Below are positions 17,070 through 25,372 of a stretch of 32,764 bases of DNA, piece by piece. This DNA comes from an uncultured SAR86 cluster bacterium (GTDB taxonomy: Bacteria; Pseudomonadota; Gammaproteobacteria; Magnimaribacterales; Magnimaribacteraceae): NCBI GenBank assembly GCA_938048695.1, contig CALIUO010000042.1:1-32764 (forward strand). The letters are read 5' to 3'. Within the stretch, counting starts at the first letter, position 1, and each line of letters opens with the position of its first letter. The position numbers and the translations under genes are program-made. The notes below the pieces were generated by a model. The model was not told where the DNA came from. It saw only the letters and a program-made list of their open reading frames with translations, and did not search any database.

Positions 17070-18439
17070 TAAGGATGAAGTGGTAGCGAGTAATAATCAA
17101 AGAATAAATACATTATTATTGTGCAAATCACCAATGTAAGTATCATAACTGGTAATCCTTTTTTGGCCCATTTCAGTGGTGTAATTGCCATATCAGGATT
17201 GCCAGTAGTTTTAGCTAGCTTTTCTGAAACTGTGACAATATAAACATTTGCTGTTGAACCAATATGCGTTCCATTTCCACCCATTCCCACACCTATAGCT
17301 AAACACCAACATAAGGCTGCTATATTTACACCTACGGTCTCTAGTGAGGCGATAATAGGTATCATGGCTGCTGTGAATGGAATATTGTCTATAGCAGCTG
17401 ACATTATTGCCGCAACCCACATTAATGCTATACAGGTCATCATGAAGTTTTCTTGAATAACTTCACCTGAAACTGGATCAATTAAAAAAGGAACAATATA
17501 TTGACCGAGGTATTCAAGGAACTTACTTCCTTCAACGCCACCAACCAACATAAATAAAGCTACAAAAAACATTAGAAGTGGAATTTCATGTGTCATATTC
17601 TTCATTACATCTTCAAACTCTATTTCCTTAGCCAGAATAGTTAATAGAATTAATCCTGTACCAGCTACCATCCATGGTTCCCAGTGAATGGTGTTATGTA
17701 TGACAAACAGGATAACCATTAGTCCAAGTATTGAGAGCGCTTTATTCCACAAAGCCTTATCTTTGTAAGGAATAGTATCTTCAAATTTGCCTTCAGGTAC
17801 TACAGCCAACTCTTCTTTGAATAAATATTTCATAAAGAATAGGGTAGCAATCCAAGCCACAAATACTATAGGGAACATTTTGTAGGCAAATGGCATAAAA
17901 GCAATATCGAAGGCCGATCCAATCATTAGATTAGGTGGATCTCCTACTAAGGTTGCAACACCTCCAGTGTCTGACAGTAAGGCAGCAGCTAATAGGTAGG
18001 GAATAGCACTAACTTTCATTTTTTGACAAATCAATACTATAAGCGGTCCAAAGATTACTACTGTGGTTACATTGTCTAGCAATAGAGATATGACTGTTAC
18101 AGCGGTTCCAAGAAGGGCCAGAAGAAAGAATTGCCTACCCTTAGCTATCCTTCCAATGTTTGCTGCGAGTACTTCAAAACCACCGGTATTAATCATGATA
18201 GCTACAACTGCCATCATTGAACCGAGTAGAAAGACAACATTCCAGTCTACAGCTTCAAAAGCTGCTTCTGGGGAATAAAATCCGTAAGATTGACCTACAA
18301 CAAGCATTACAGCTGCACCAGCCATAGCAACTTTTACCCTATGAAATCCATGCAGTGTTTCGGTAAAAATTAAAATAAAACTTGCAGCTAAAATTATTCC
18401 TGAAACCAACATTCCTTGGTCCATTACTATAGTTTCCAT
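17069..18439 (-). CDS. nhaD: ArsB/NhaD-type ion transporter, probable Na+/H+ antiporter
   Basis: This 456-residue inner-membrane protein of the ArsB/NhaD/P-permease superfamily has about eleven hydrophobic segments. It shows the two inverted-repeat hallmarks: LLDNVTT with SDTGGVATLVGDPPN (120-126 and 156-170) in the first half, and AAIDNIPFTAAMIP with GVGMGGNGTHIGSTANV in the second. NhaD proteins exchange sodium for protons and are common in marine bacteria. Arsenite or anion transport in the same superfamily cannot be excluded from sequence. The ATG has a GAGG ribosome-binding site five bases before it, which supports the start. It leads the operon with dusA and the TerB-like gene, and is divergent from nudC with only 58 bases between. 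Confidence 0.82.
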   Translation of the reverse strand: METIVMDQGMLVSGIILAASFILIFTETLHGFHRVKVAMAGAAVMLVVGQSYGFYSPEAAFEAVDWNVVFLLGSMMAVVAIMINTGGFEVLAANIGRIAKGRQFFLLALLGTAVTVISLLLDNVTTVVIFGPLIVLICQKMKVSAIPYLLAAALLSDTGGVATLVGDPPNLMIGSAFDIAFMPFAYKMFPIVFVAWIATLFFMKYLFKEELAVVPEGKFEDTIPYKDKALWNKALSILGLMVILFVIHNTIHWEPWMVAGTGLILLTILAKEIEFEDVMKNMTHEIPLLMFFVALFMLVGGVEGSKFLEYLGQYIVPFLIDPVSGEVIQENFMMTCIALMWVAAIMSAAIDNIPFTAAMIPIIASLETVGVNIAALCWCLAIGVGMGGNGTHIGSTANVYIVTVSEKLAKTTGNPDMAITPLKWAKKGLPVMILTLVICTIIMYLFFDYYSLPLHP

Positions 18440-18497
18440 ACTTACCTCTATTTAATAATCTATTTTAAACTATTTGGTAATAGCTTAAACTTAAAAA

Positions 18498-19331
18498 ATG
18501 ATACCCCTAGTCAGTAATTTAGTATTTACCCCAGAAAATATCAATAGTTCTTCTGAATCAGGCGTATCAATAATCCTAAAAAATCAAGAATTTTTAACTT
18601 CAAAAAATTCAGAAATTCTTTTATTTGAAGATGAAGATTTGAAATGGTCTGAAATGACATTTGTTGATAAGCAATTTATCGGATATTTAAATGATAAGCC
18701 GTGTTTTTTTAATGTGTTGAATTCTGACAGCATCCTATCGAAGGAAACAATGCTAACTCCGCTCAGAGGTTTGTTGGGTAGAATGCCAGATGCATTATTT
18801 ACAGTCTGTTCTAGATCACTTCAATTGAGTGACTGGAAAAGAAATAACCAGTTCTGTGGCGTATGTGGCTCTCCTATGAATAGTCATGAGACAGAAAGAG
18901 CTATGTTTTGTGAATGTAATAATCTGTTTATTTATCCCAGAATTTCTCCTTGTATCATCGTTCTAGTGACGAAAGGAGAAGAGATGTTACTTGCTCATAA
19001 TAAGAATTTTCCTGGAACTTTTTACAGTACACTTGCTGGCTTTATAGAAGCTGGTGAATCTGCTGAAGCTGCAATTCATAGAGAAATATACGAAGAAGTT
19101 AAAGTAAAAGTTCAAAATATAGAATATTTTGGTAGCCAATCATGGCCTTTCCCAAGTCAACTGATGCTTGGTTATCATGCTGAATATTTAGAAGGAGAAA
19201 TACAACCTGATGGCGTTGAAATAGATCATGCCGATTGGTTTCACTTTGAAGATCTACCTCAAGTACCTACTGGAAATATATCTATTTCCGGACAGTTAAT
19301 TGAGAGTTATCTAAATAAATTAAAAAATTAA
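18498..19331 (+). CDS. nudC: NADH pyrophosphatase / RNA NAD-decapping hydrolase NudC
   Basis: NudC hydrolyses NAD(H) to NMN and AMP and removes NAD caps from RNA 5' ends. In the 277 residues the N-terminal domain is followed by a zinc knuckle and a Nudix domain. The Nudix box begins at G181 (GFIEAGES) with REIYEEV at 195-201, and the NudC-specific SQSWPFPSQLM is at 213-223. The zinc site reads CGVC at 120-123 and then C138-E-C140, where E. coli has CxxC, so the fourth ligand is shifted by one residue. Its stop shares a TTAA with the stop of the convergent rne gene, placing an RNA-decapping enzyme and the main RNA endonuclease end to end. Confidence 0.93.
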   Translation: MIPLVSNLVFTPENINSSSESGVSIILKNQEFLTSKNSEILLFEDEDLKWSEMTFVDKQFIGYLNDKPCFFNVLNSDSILSKETMLTPLRGLLGRMPDALFTVCSRSLQLSDWKRNNQFCGVCGSPMNSHETERAMFCECNNLFIYPRISPCIIVLVTKGEEMLLAHNKNFPGTFYSTLAGFIEAGESAEAAIHREIYEEVKVKVQNIEYFGSQSWPFPSQLMLGYHAEYLEGEIQPDGVEIDHADWFHFEDLPQVPTGNISISGQLIESYLNKLKN

Positions 19332-21532
19332 CCCTTATTTCTAGGGTCATTAGAAGCTCTTCCCCAGTCTTTAGCTTTCTTCTTTTCTTGAATTATTTCT
19401 TCCTTAGGTGATTCTTTAGTAGATGCCTTATTTGATTCCTTGACTAATTTCGTAGTTTTCTTTTCTTTGTTTTCTTTAGGCGACTCACTAGAGGTTGACT
19501 TGCTATTTTTCGTCTCTGACAGTTCTTTTTTATTTTGCGGAACTTTTTTAGGTTCTTTAATTTCTGGTTTTTCAGTCTTTACTTGTTCCTCTTTCTTTGG
19601 TGGTTTAGAAGATTTTTCTTCTTTTATCTTCTTTTGCACATTCTTCTTCGGCGCCGTTTTCTTTACTTCATTAGTTTTAGTCTGATCGTTTTGTTTTTTT
19701 CGATTGTCCGCTTTTTTGTCAGGTCTATTGTTATCTCTCTTTTCAGTATTTGTCTTTGATTTATTATTTGCAGGTTTTTTCTTCTCTGAAGTCTTGTCAA
19801 TTTTTGGTTTGTTATTATTTCTTGAACCACTTCTTTGTTGCGGTTTTCTGTTTCTATTTTCTGGCCTCTTTCTATTTCTTGTATTTCTTCTTTTATGTTT
19901 ATTTTTTGACTGGTCATCCTCAGAACTATTAAATAATTTTAAGAATTTCTTGAATATACCTTCACCTTTTTTCCTTGGCTTCTTGGGTGGAGTTAAACTA
20001 ACAGCAGGTTTTTCAAGTTTAGGTTTCTTGTAGTCAGAAGACACGCTTCCGTTAGATTCTATTTCACTTTGTATATCATAGCTCGCATGATCTTTATTTT
20101 TCTTATCATCAGACCTTAGTCGAGTGACCTCAAATCTGTTATCAGATCTTGTGGGATCAGACACAACAATAACTCTTACACTGGTTCTTTCTTCAATCTC
20201 ATTCACTCTTGCTCTTCTTTCATTGAGTAAGAATGTAGACATGTCAGAGGATACAATTGCCCTTACTTCGCCGCTTTTCTTTTTACTGGCTTCCTCTTCA
20301 ATAAGCCTAAGGACAGCTGTAGAGAGACTAGCAACATCTTGAGTCCACCTTTCTTGCAACGAAGGTCTTAAACGTTGCCTAGACATTTCCATAAGACCAA
20401 ATCTAGATATTCTTCCGACCTGGACTTTAGCTCTATCAATGGAAAGGGCAGACCATAGTTTATCTTCTACTGCTCTTTTATTTTTCAAAGAAAGCATGTC
20501 TATAAAGTCTATTACTACGAGACCGCCTATATCTCTTAATCTCAATTGTTTACCTATTTCTACGGCAGATTCTAAATTTGTATTTAAAGCAGTTTCTTCA
20601 ATATCGCTGCCTCCAGTTGCTTTTGCTGAATTGATGTCTATAGCAACTAAAGCCTCTGTTTGATCTATCACAATTGACCCACCACTAGGCAGTGATACCT
20701 CCCTCTGATATGCAGTTTCTATTTGGCTTTCTATTTGATAACGAGTGAATAAAGGTATTGCTTCATCGTACTTTTTAATTTTTTCTTCAAAATCAGGCAT
20801 CAATTTAGAAGTAAAATCATGCGCCTTTTCAAAGGCCTCATCTGTATCGACCAAAACCTCTGTAATATCATCTCTCAAGAAATCTCTCAGAGACCTTGAA
20901 ATGAGATCATTTTCTCTAAAAATCAAAAAAGGAGCTTTTCTCAGTTGATTAGCTTCTACAATTGCATCCCATAGATTGAGCAAATAATCCAAATCCCATT
21001 TTAATTCCTCTAGAGAAACTCCATCTCCAGCAGTTCGAACAATAAGACCCATTTCTTTTGGTATATTTAGTTGTTTAAGCTTGTCTCTTATTTCATCTCT
21101 AGCCTTACCTTCAATACTTTTTGATATGCCTCCAGCCTCAGGGCTATTCGGCATTAAAACAAGATAATGTCCAGGAAGTGAGATAAAAGTGCTTAATGCT
21201 GCACCTTTATTTCCTCTTTCTTCCTTTTCAACTTGTACGATAATTTCTTGACCTTGCGTCAATACTTCATTGATAGGGGTCTTTGCATCTTTACCCTTAT
21301 AGAGTCCAGGATTTAGCTCCTTAACTGGCAAGAAACCATGCCTTTCTGAGCCAAAGTCTACAAATGCAGCCCCAAGACTTTGTTCTATTCTAGATACTCT
21401 TGCCTTATAAATATTAGATTTCTTTCTTTCTTGACCTACTTGTTCAATATCAAAGTCATAGATACTCTGTCCGTCCACCAAAGCCACACGCAACTCTTCA
21501 GGTTGAGTTGCATTAATAAGCATTCTTTTCAT
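19328..21532 (-). CDS. rne: ribonuclease E lacking the zinc-link
   Basis: RNase E is the main endonuclease for mRNA decay and rRNA/tRNA processing. From the ATG at 21532 (MKRMLINATQPEELRVALVDG, as in E. coli, with GGGGA before it) it has 734 residues. The S1 domain, 5'-sensor and DNase-I-like domain are well conserved, and the catalytic aspartates are D299 (AIDINSA) and D342 (IDFIDM). After RQRLRPSL (about 386-393) the CPxCxGxG zinc-link is absent, about 12 residues being missing relative to E. coli. The region after about 500 is disordered and rich in K, E, N and R. It holds a short amphipathic helix GIFKKFLKLF (525-534), a likely membrane anchor, and ends GRASNDPRNKG, recalling NDPR motifs in other gammaproteobacterial RNase E tails. 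A four-base-longer-codon start at 21544 is less likely. Confidence 0.96.
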   Translation of the reverse strand: MKRMLINATQPEELRVALVDGQSIYDFDIEQVGQERKKSNIYKARVSRIEQSLGAAFVDFGSERHGFLPVKELNPGLYKGKDAKTPINEVLTQGQEIIVQVEKEERGNKGAALSTFISLPGHYLVLMPNSPEAGGISKSIEGKARDEIRDKLKQLNIPKEMGLIVRTAGDGVSLEELKWDLDYLLNLWDAIVEANQLRKAPFLIFRENDLISRSLRDFLRDDITEVLVDTDEAFEKAHDFTSKLMPDFEEKIKKYDEAIPLFTRYQIESQIETAYQREVSLPSGGSIVIDQTEALVAIDINSAKATGGSDIEETALNTNLESAVEIGKQLRLRDIGGLVVIDFIDMLSLKNKRAVEDKLWSALSIDRAKVQVGRISRFGLMEMSRQRLRPSLQERWTQDVASLSTAVLRLIEEEASKKKSGEVRAIVSSDMSTFLLNERRARVNEIEERTSVRVIVVSDPTRSDNRFEVTRLRSDDKKNKDHASYDIQSEIESNGSVSSDYKKPKLEKPAVSLTPPKKPRKKGEGIFKKFLKLFNSSEDDQSKNKHKRRNTRNRKRPENRNRKPQQRSGSRNNNKPKIDKTSEKKKPANNKSKTNTEKRDNNRPDKKADNRKKQNDQTKTNEVKKTAPKKNVQKKIKEEKSSKPPKKEEQVKTEKPEIKEPKKVPQNKKELSETKNSKSTSSESPKENKEKKTTKLVKESNKASTKESPKEEIIQEKKKAKDWGRASNDPRNKG

Positions 21533-21585
21533 GTTTTTCCCCATATAGGGAAGCAGATAGCAAAAGCCGAAATATAATAAATAGT

Positions 21586-21649
21586 GTAGGCGGATTACTT
21601 TAATATGCCACGCCTACGTAGCGCTTGTTCTTGAGAGCTTTAGCCTCTC
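21586..21649 (-). promoter_or_regulatory. hairpins in the rne leader, possible autoregulatory site
   Basis: GTAGGCG (21586-21592) and CGCCTAC (21611-21617) form a perfect seven-base inverted repeat with an 18-base loop, and GAGAG (21633-21637) with CTCTC (21645-21649) forms a second, shorter stem. Both lie in the 230-base space between rne and rluC and would be in the rne leader if transcription starts near 21659 (TAGAAT on the minus strand at 21666-21671 is a possible -10). E. coli rne has a structured leader through which RNase E cleaves and limits its own mRNA. A similar role here is inferred by position, not by sequence match. Confidence 0.45.
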
Positions 21650-21721
21650 TGCTTCTTAAATTTAAATTCTAATTCTTTATGCGCCTTACAATTAACTCAT
21701 TAAAATGCGCAAACACAGGCG

Positions 21722-21727
21722 TATAAT
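21722..21727 (+). promoter_or_regulatory. -10 box of the rluC operon
   Basis: TATAAT is a perfect -10 hexamer, flanked symmetrically by AGGC and GCCT (AGGCGTATAATAGCCT). Transcription would begin near 21734, about 30 bases before the rluC ATG. No convincing -35 is seen. The flanking inverted repeat could be a small operator or chance. Confidence 0.5.
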
Positions 21728-21763
21728 AGCCTATAAAGTAGCTAGATTAAAGCTTTGTTTAAA

Positions 21764-22681
21764 ATGGACGATATTCACCACCCTGTTTCTTTATTTGAAA
21801 TCACCTCAGATTATGAAGGTGTGAGACTTGATAATTGTCTTATTTCAAAGATGAAAGGCCTTCCAAGAACAAGAATTTACTCGATAATTAGAAAAGGAGA
21901 GGTGAGAGTAAACAAATCAAGATCAAAACCCAGTTTAAAGTTAAAAAAAGGAGATATTGTGAGGATACCTCCTTATCGAGTTTCTTCTAAGGGAGCTGTT
22001 TATTCATCCCCAAAAGATAAAGACAAGATTGCACTATCAATAATACGCAAGGAAAAAGATTTTCTGATAATTAATAAACCAACCGGAATTGCTTCTCACG
22101 GAGGAAGTGGGATCTCATCCGGTGTTATAGAAATAATTAGAGAAATAGATCCCAAATATAGAGATGCTCATTTGGCGCATAGAATAGATAGAGATACATC
22201 TGGCTGTCTGGTTATTGCCCTTAGGAAATCTTTTCTAAGAAAGCTTCATGAAGAAATAAGAAGTAAAAATGTGGATAAAATCTATGATCTTGTTGTTTTT
22301 GGGAAATGGCCTGCAGGTTTGACTGTTGTTGATGCACCACTATCTAAAAAAAAATCTGAGTCAGGAGAAAAAGAAGCTTTTGTAGAGAGTAAAGGTAAGA
22401 AATCTTTAACTGAGTTTAATCTAGTTAAGACTAATGAAAAATTCTCGCACTTAAATGCAAAGATAATTACTGGAAGAATGCATCAAATTCGAGCACATGC
22501 CCAATTCAAAGGATTTCCTGTTGTTGGAGACAGGAAATATGGAGATAAACTGCTAAATAAAGAAGCTAATAAATTGGGTTTAAATAGAATGCTTCTTCAC
22601 GCTACCTCCATTAGCTTTAAAAACTTAGATATCGAATGCTCTTCAGATGTTCCTGATTTATTCTCAAAAATTATGTCATGA
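21764..22681 (+). CDS. rluC: 23S rRNA pseudouridine synthase RluC
   Basis: RluC makes pseudouridines at positions 955, 2504 and 2580 of 23S rRNA in E. coli. From the ATG at 21764 it has 305 residues: an S4 RNA-binding domain (about 15-75, GVRLDNCLISKMKGLPRTRIY) and the RsuA/RluA catalytic domain with AHRIDRDTSGC near 138-148, where the aspartate after RI is the nucleophile. IINKPTGIASHGG and GRMHQIRAHAQ are further family motifs. A TTG at 21755 in frame would add three residues. Neither start has a good ribosome-binding site, and the ATG is preferred. It is divergent from rne as in E. coli and overlaps yceD by ATGA. Confidence 0.94.
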   Translation: MDDIHHPVSLFEITSDYEGVRLDNCLISKMKGLPRTRIYSIIRKGEVRVNKSRSKPSLKLKKGDIVRIPPYRVSSKGAVYSSPKDKDKIALSIIRKEKDFLIINKPTGIASHGGSGISSGVIEIIREIDPKYRDAHLAHRIDRDTSGCLVIALRKSFLRKLHEEIRSKNVDKIYDLVVFGKWPAGLTVVDAPLSKKKSESGEKEAFVESKGKKSLTEFNLVKTNEKFSHLNAKIITGRMHQIRAHAQFKGFPVVGDRKYGDKLLNKEANKLGLNRMLLHATSISFKNLDIECSSDVPDLFSKIMS

Positions 22682-23136
22682 AAATTTTAAATTTAAACGA
22701 AGGCTCTTTTCCCATAAATTTTTCTATAAAGCTTGAGACGATAGATGTGCCTAACATAGGAAAGCTGCAAAAGGATCTTCTAATTGAGGCAGAAATACAA
22801 AAAATATCTAAAGATCTTTACCGTTGTGCAGGTCACATGAAAGGTGATTTCAAAGATACTTGTCAAAACTGTCTCAAAGATACTGAAGTAGAAATATCAA
22901 ATGATATAAATGTGACAATCAAAGATTTAACTGAAATTCATCATGATTCCTCTGAACAAGACCAAACCCATTATCAGGATCTTGAATATTTTGATTTGCA
23001 TCGCTTTATAAGGGAAGAGTTAGCGATTATTTATCCAGATATAGTCAAATGTAGTGAAAATTGTCTAGAACGGGAAATCTCACGAGGTAAAGAAAAAAAC
23101 CTTCCTTTTAAAAAAATTAGAGACTTGATCGAATAG
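22678..23136 (+). CDS. yceD: YceD/DUF177 protein, 23S rRNA accumulation factor
   Basis: YceD (DUF177) is a small conserved protein encoded before rpmF in most bacteria and needed for normal 23S rRNA levels in E. coli and plants. The 152 residues contain the characteristic CQNC pair (C62, C65) after RCAGHMKGDFKDT, then the acidic central part and the REELAIIYPDIVKC segment, with C125 and C129 as a possible second half of a metal site. The gene is coupled to rluC by ATGA and precedes rpmF by 29 bases. Position and motifs agree, so the call is firm although the molecular action is not known. Confidence 0.88.
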   Translation: MKILNLNEGSFPINFSIKLETIDVPNIGKLQKDLLIEAEIQKISKDLYRCAGHMKGDFKDTCQNCLKDTEVEISNDINVTIKDLTEIHHDSSEQDQTHYQDLEYFDLHRFIREELAIIYPDIVKCSENCLEREISRGKEKNLPFKKIRDLIE

Positions 23137-23165
23137 TTAATTTAAAATCCGCGCCGGAGCACATT

Positions 23166-23363
23166 ATGGCAGTACAAAAAAGTAAGAAATCTAAATCAAA
23201 AAAGCTACAAAAAAGAGCGCATCAATCTCTTTCAAATCCAACTCTTTCTAATGACCCTGTTACTGGAGAGAGGCATTTAAGACATCAAATGACAGCCGAT
23301 GGATTCTACAGAGGTAAAAAAGTAGTTGAAATCAAACAAAAAGAAGAAGCTCTAGAGGAATAA
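23166..23363 (+). CDS. rpmF: 50S ribosomal protein L32
   Basis: L32 is a small protein of the large ribosomal subunit. It starts MAVQKSKKSKSKK and contains the conserved SGE-like TGERHLRHQMTADGFYRGKKV. At 65 residues it is about eight longer than E. coli L32, the extra part being a charged tail (EIKQKEEALEE). It has no zinc cysteines, so it is the C-minus form. The ribosome-binding site CGGAG lies in a short GC-rich patch that stands out from the AT-rich surroundings. The next gene, fabD, starts four bases on. Confidence 0.96.
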   Translation: MAVQKSKKSKSKKLQKRAHQSLSNPTLSNDPVTGERHLRHQMTADGFYRGKKVVEIKQKEEALEE

Positions 23364-23367
23364 AACC

Positions 23368-24300
23368 TTGAGTAAATTAGTAGGTTTTGCTTTTCCTGGG
23401 CAAGGCTCTCAGTCCCCTGGAATGCTCGTTGAGCATTTTAAAAATTCTGAAATTTTCAATACGATTTTTGATATTTCTAAAGAAGTTTTAGGGATAGATT
23501 TTAAGCAACTAATACAAGAAGGCTCTGCAGAAGATCTATCTGCCACTCAAATAACGCAACCGCTTCTCCTAACAGCAAATTACGCAATTTGGAAAGTGGC
23601 TGATATCAATCCTAAGTCAGTTGATCTAATGGCAGGACATTCATTAGGAGAGTACTCTGCATATGTAGCTGCTGAATCTATCAAATTTGAAGATGCACTT
23701 AAACTTGTTTCTCTGAGAGCTAAATATATGCAAGAAGCTGTGAAAGAAGGAGAAGGAGGTATAGCTGCTGTAATCGGACTTAACTATGATGGTCTCCTAG
23801 AAATTTGTAACAAAATAACAGATGAAGGAGACTTAGTCAGCATGGCTAATTTGAATTCTGAAAATCAAATCGTGATATCGGGTACCAAAACTGGTGTCGA
23901 TAAAGCAATAATACTATGTAAGGAAAACGGAGCTAAGAGAGCCATACCTTTGGCTATGAGTGTTCCTTCTCACTGTAAATTAATGACACCTGCTTCTATT
24001 AAATTTGCAGAAGATTTAAACAAAGTTGAGTTTGCAGAACCTCAAACTAAGGTAATTCAAAACTTCTCAGTTACACATACAAGTGACGTAGCAATAATTA
24101 AAGAGAATCTTATTTCGCAGCTCTACAGTCCTGTAAGATGGGCTGAAATAATGAATTATTTTAATAACAACAATATTACTCATTTTTATGAATGTGGGCC
24201 TTCTAAGGTTCTAACCGGTTTAATTAAAAAACAATTTATGAATACAAAGCTTCATTCTCTTGACGACTATGAAACTTTAACTTCTATAAAGGAAAATTAA
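23368..24300 (+). CDS. fabD: malonyl-CoA:ACP transacylase
   Basis: FabD moves malonyl from CoA to acyl carrier protein to supply fatty-acid elongation. The 310 residues have GQGSQ at 11-15, the nucleophile S92 in GHSLGEY, R117 in SLRAKYMQ and H202 in VPSHCKLM. The start is TTG, supported by AGGAA seven bases before it and by the family N-terminus SKLVGFAFPGQGSQ. It follows rpmF by four bases. The usual plsX and fabH genes between rpmF and fabD in other gammaproteobacteria are absent. Confidence 0.96.
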   Translation: MSKLVGFAFPGQGSQSPGMLVEHFKNSEIFNTIFDISKEVLGIDFKQLIQEGSAEDLSATQITQPLLLTANYAIWKVADINPKSVDLMAGHSLGEYSAYVAAESIKFEDALKLVSLRAKYMQEAVKEGEGGIAAVIGLNYDGLLEICNKITDEGDLVSMANLNSENQIVISGTKTGVDKAIILCKENGAKRAIPLAMSVPSHCKLMTPASIKFAEDLNKVEFAEPQTKVIQNFSVTHTSDVAIIKENLISQLYSPVRWAEIMNYFNNNNITHFYECGPSKVLTGLIKKQFMNTKLHSLDDYETLTSIKEN

Positions 24301-24301
24301 T

Positions 24302-25012
24302 ATGAAGACAGCTTTGATTACAGGAGCATCAAGAGGAATAGGAAATGCAATTGCCCTCGAATTCTTAGAAAAAGGGTATTCTGTAATTGGTACAGCAACA
24401 ACAGAAGCTGGAGCTGCTGAATTAACTAAAATAGGTGTAAATGGACGGGTTTTAGATCTCAATAACGTTGATTCCATAGATCAGTTTTGGCAGAAACTAG
24501 AAGAAGACGGAGAAATAGTTTCTTTGTTAATTAATAATGCAGGTATCACTAGAGACAACATTGTTTTAAGGATGTCCGATGAGGAGTGGTCAGATATCAT
24601 GAATGTTCATCTCAATGGTACTTTTCAACTTTGTAAGAGATCATTAAAAATGATGCTCAAATCTAAATGGGGCAGGATCATAAACATCTCTTCTGCCTCA
24701 GCTTCAATTGGTAATAGAGGTCAATCTAATTATGCAGCAGCTAAAGCAGGGGTAGAGGCTTTCACTAAATCTTTAGCTAAAGAAGTAGGAAAAAGAGACA
24801 TAACAATCAATGCAGTTGCACCTGGTTTTATATCAACCGACATGACTCAAAACAATGATGGAGTTAATGCAGATTATTTAATTAAAGAGATACCTCTAGG
24901 AAGATTTGGTGAGCCCGGAGAAGTTGCTAATTTAGTAAGCTTCCTATGCTCTGAACAAGCTTCATATATTACTGGACAAACCATACATATTAATGGTGGC
25001 CTATATATGTAA
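24302..25012 (+). CDS. fabG: 3-oxoacyl-ACP reductase FabG
   Basis: FabG reduces 3-oxoacyl-ACP with NADPH in each round of fatty-acid elongation. The 236 residues show TGASRGIG at 8-15, NNAGITRDN at 78-86 and the catalytic S131, Y144 and K148, spaced as S138, Y151, K155 in E. coli. It ends with TGQTIHINGGLYM, the usual FabG end. It starts one base after the fabD stop and is followed by a 110-base gap that carries the acpP promoter. Confidence 0.96.
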   Translation: MKTALITGASRGIGNAIALEFLEKGYSVIGTATTEAGAAELTKIGVNGRVLDLNNVDSIDQFWQKLEEDGEIVSLLINNAGITRDNIVLRMSDEEWSDIMNVHLNGTFQLCKRSLKMMLKSKWGRIINISSASASIGNRGQSNYAAAKAGVEAFTKSLAKEVGKRDITINAVAPGFISTDMTQNNDGVNADYLIKEIPLGRFGEPGEVANLVSFLCSEQASYITGQTIHINGGLYM

Positions 25013-25069
25013 AATTTGACTTTATTTCTATTAAATGAAGTTTAGTAAAGAAAAAATTTAGAAAATTAG

Positions 25070-25102
25070 TATAATGCGCAATTCCTGAAACTAACTATTG
25101 CG
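25070..25102 (+). promoter_or_regulatory. acpP promoter with an adjacent inverted repeat
   Basis: TATAAT at 25070-25075 is a perfect -10 box inside the fabG-acpP gap. No good -35 is present. CGCAAT at 25077-25082 and ATTGCG at 25097-25102 form a six-base inverted repeat covering the expected start of transcription, which could be an operator site. acpP has its own strong promoter in E. coli too, fitting the need for a large amount of this protein. Confidence 0.5.
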
Positions 25103-25122
25103 TTTTAGGTGGGAGATATAAT

Positions 25123-25353
25123 ATGAGCGTTGAAGATAGAGTCCAAAAAATCGTTTGCGAACAGCTTGGTGTTTCTGCTGAAGAGGTTAAATTAGAAGCC
25201 TCCTTCATTGATGATCTAGGTGCAGATTCACTTGATACAGTTGAACTAGTTATGGCTTTTGAAGAAGAATTTGAAATAGAAATTCCTGATGAAGAGGCCG
25301 AAGGTATTCAAACTGTAAAAAACGCTGTTGACTATATAAATAGTAATTCGTAA
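25123..25353 (+). CDS. acpP: acyl carrier protein
   Basis: AcpP carries growing acyl chains on a phosphopantetheine arm. The 76 residues are acidic, with the attachment serine S36 in [18 protein letters not shown]. The ATG has a strong GGGAG ribosome-binding site and its own promoter, in keeping with high expression. It lies between fabG and fabF as usual, with 19 bases to the fabF start. Confidence 0.98.
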   Translation: MSVEDRVQKIVCEQLGVSAEEVKLEASFIDDLGADSLDTVELVMAFEEEFEIEIPDEEAEGIQTVKNAVDYINSNS

Positions 25354-25372
25354 TTCCAGCCGATAGGCTTCC

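Noticed and set aside
19440-20033. Phenylalanine-rich, membrane-like plus-strand frames opposite the rne tail
   Set aside because: They are the mirror image of lysine- and glutamate-rich codons of the RNase E tail, which read as Phe, Leu and Ser on the other strand. There is no ribosome-binding site or family match.
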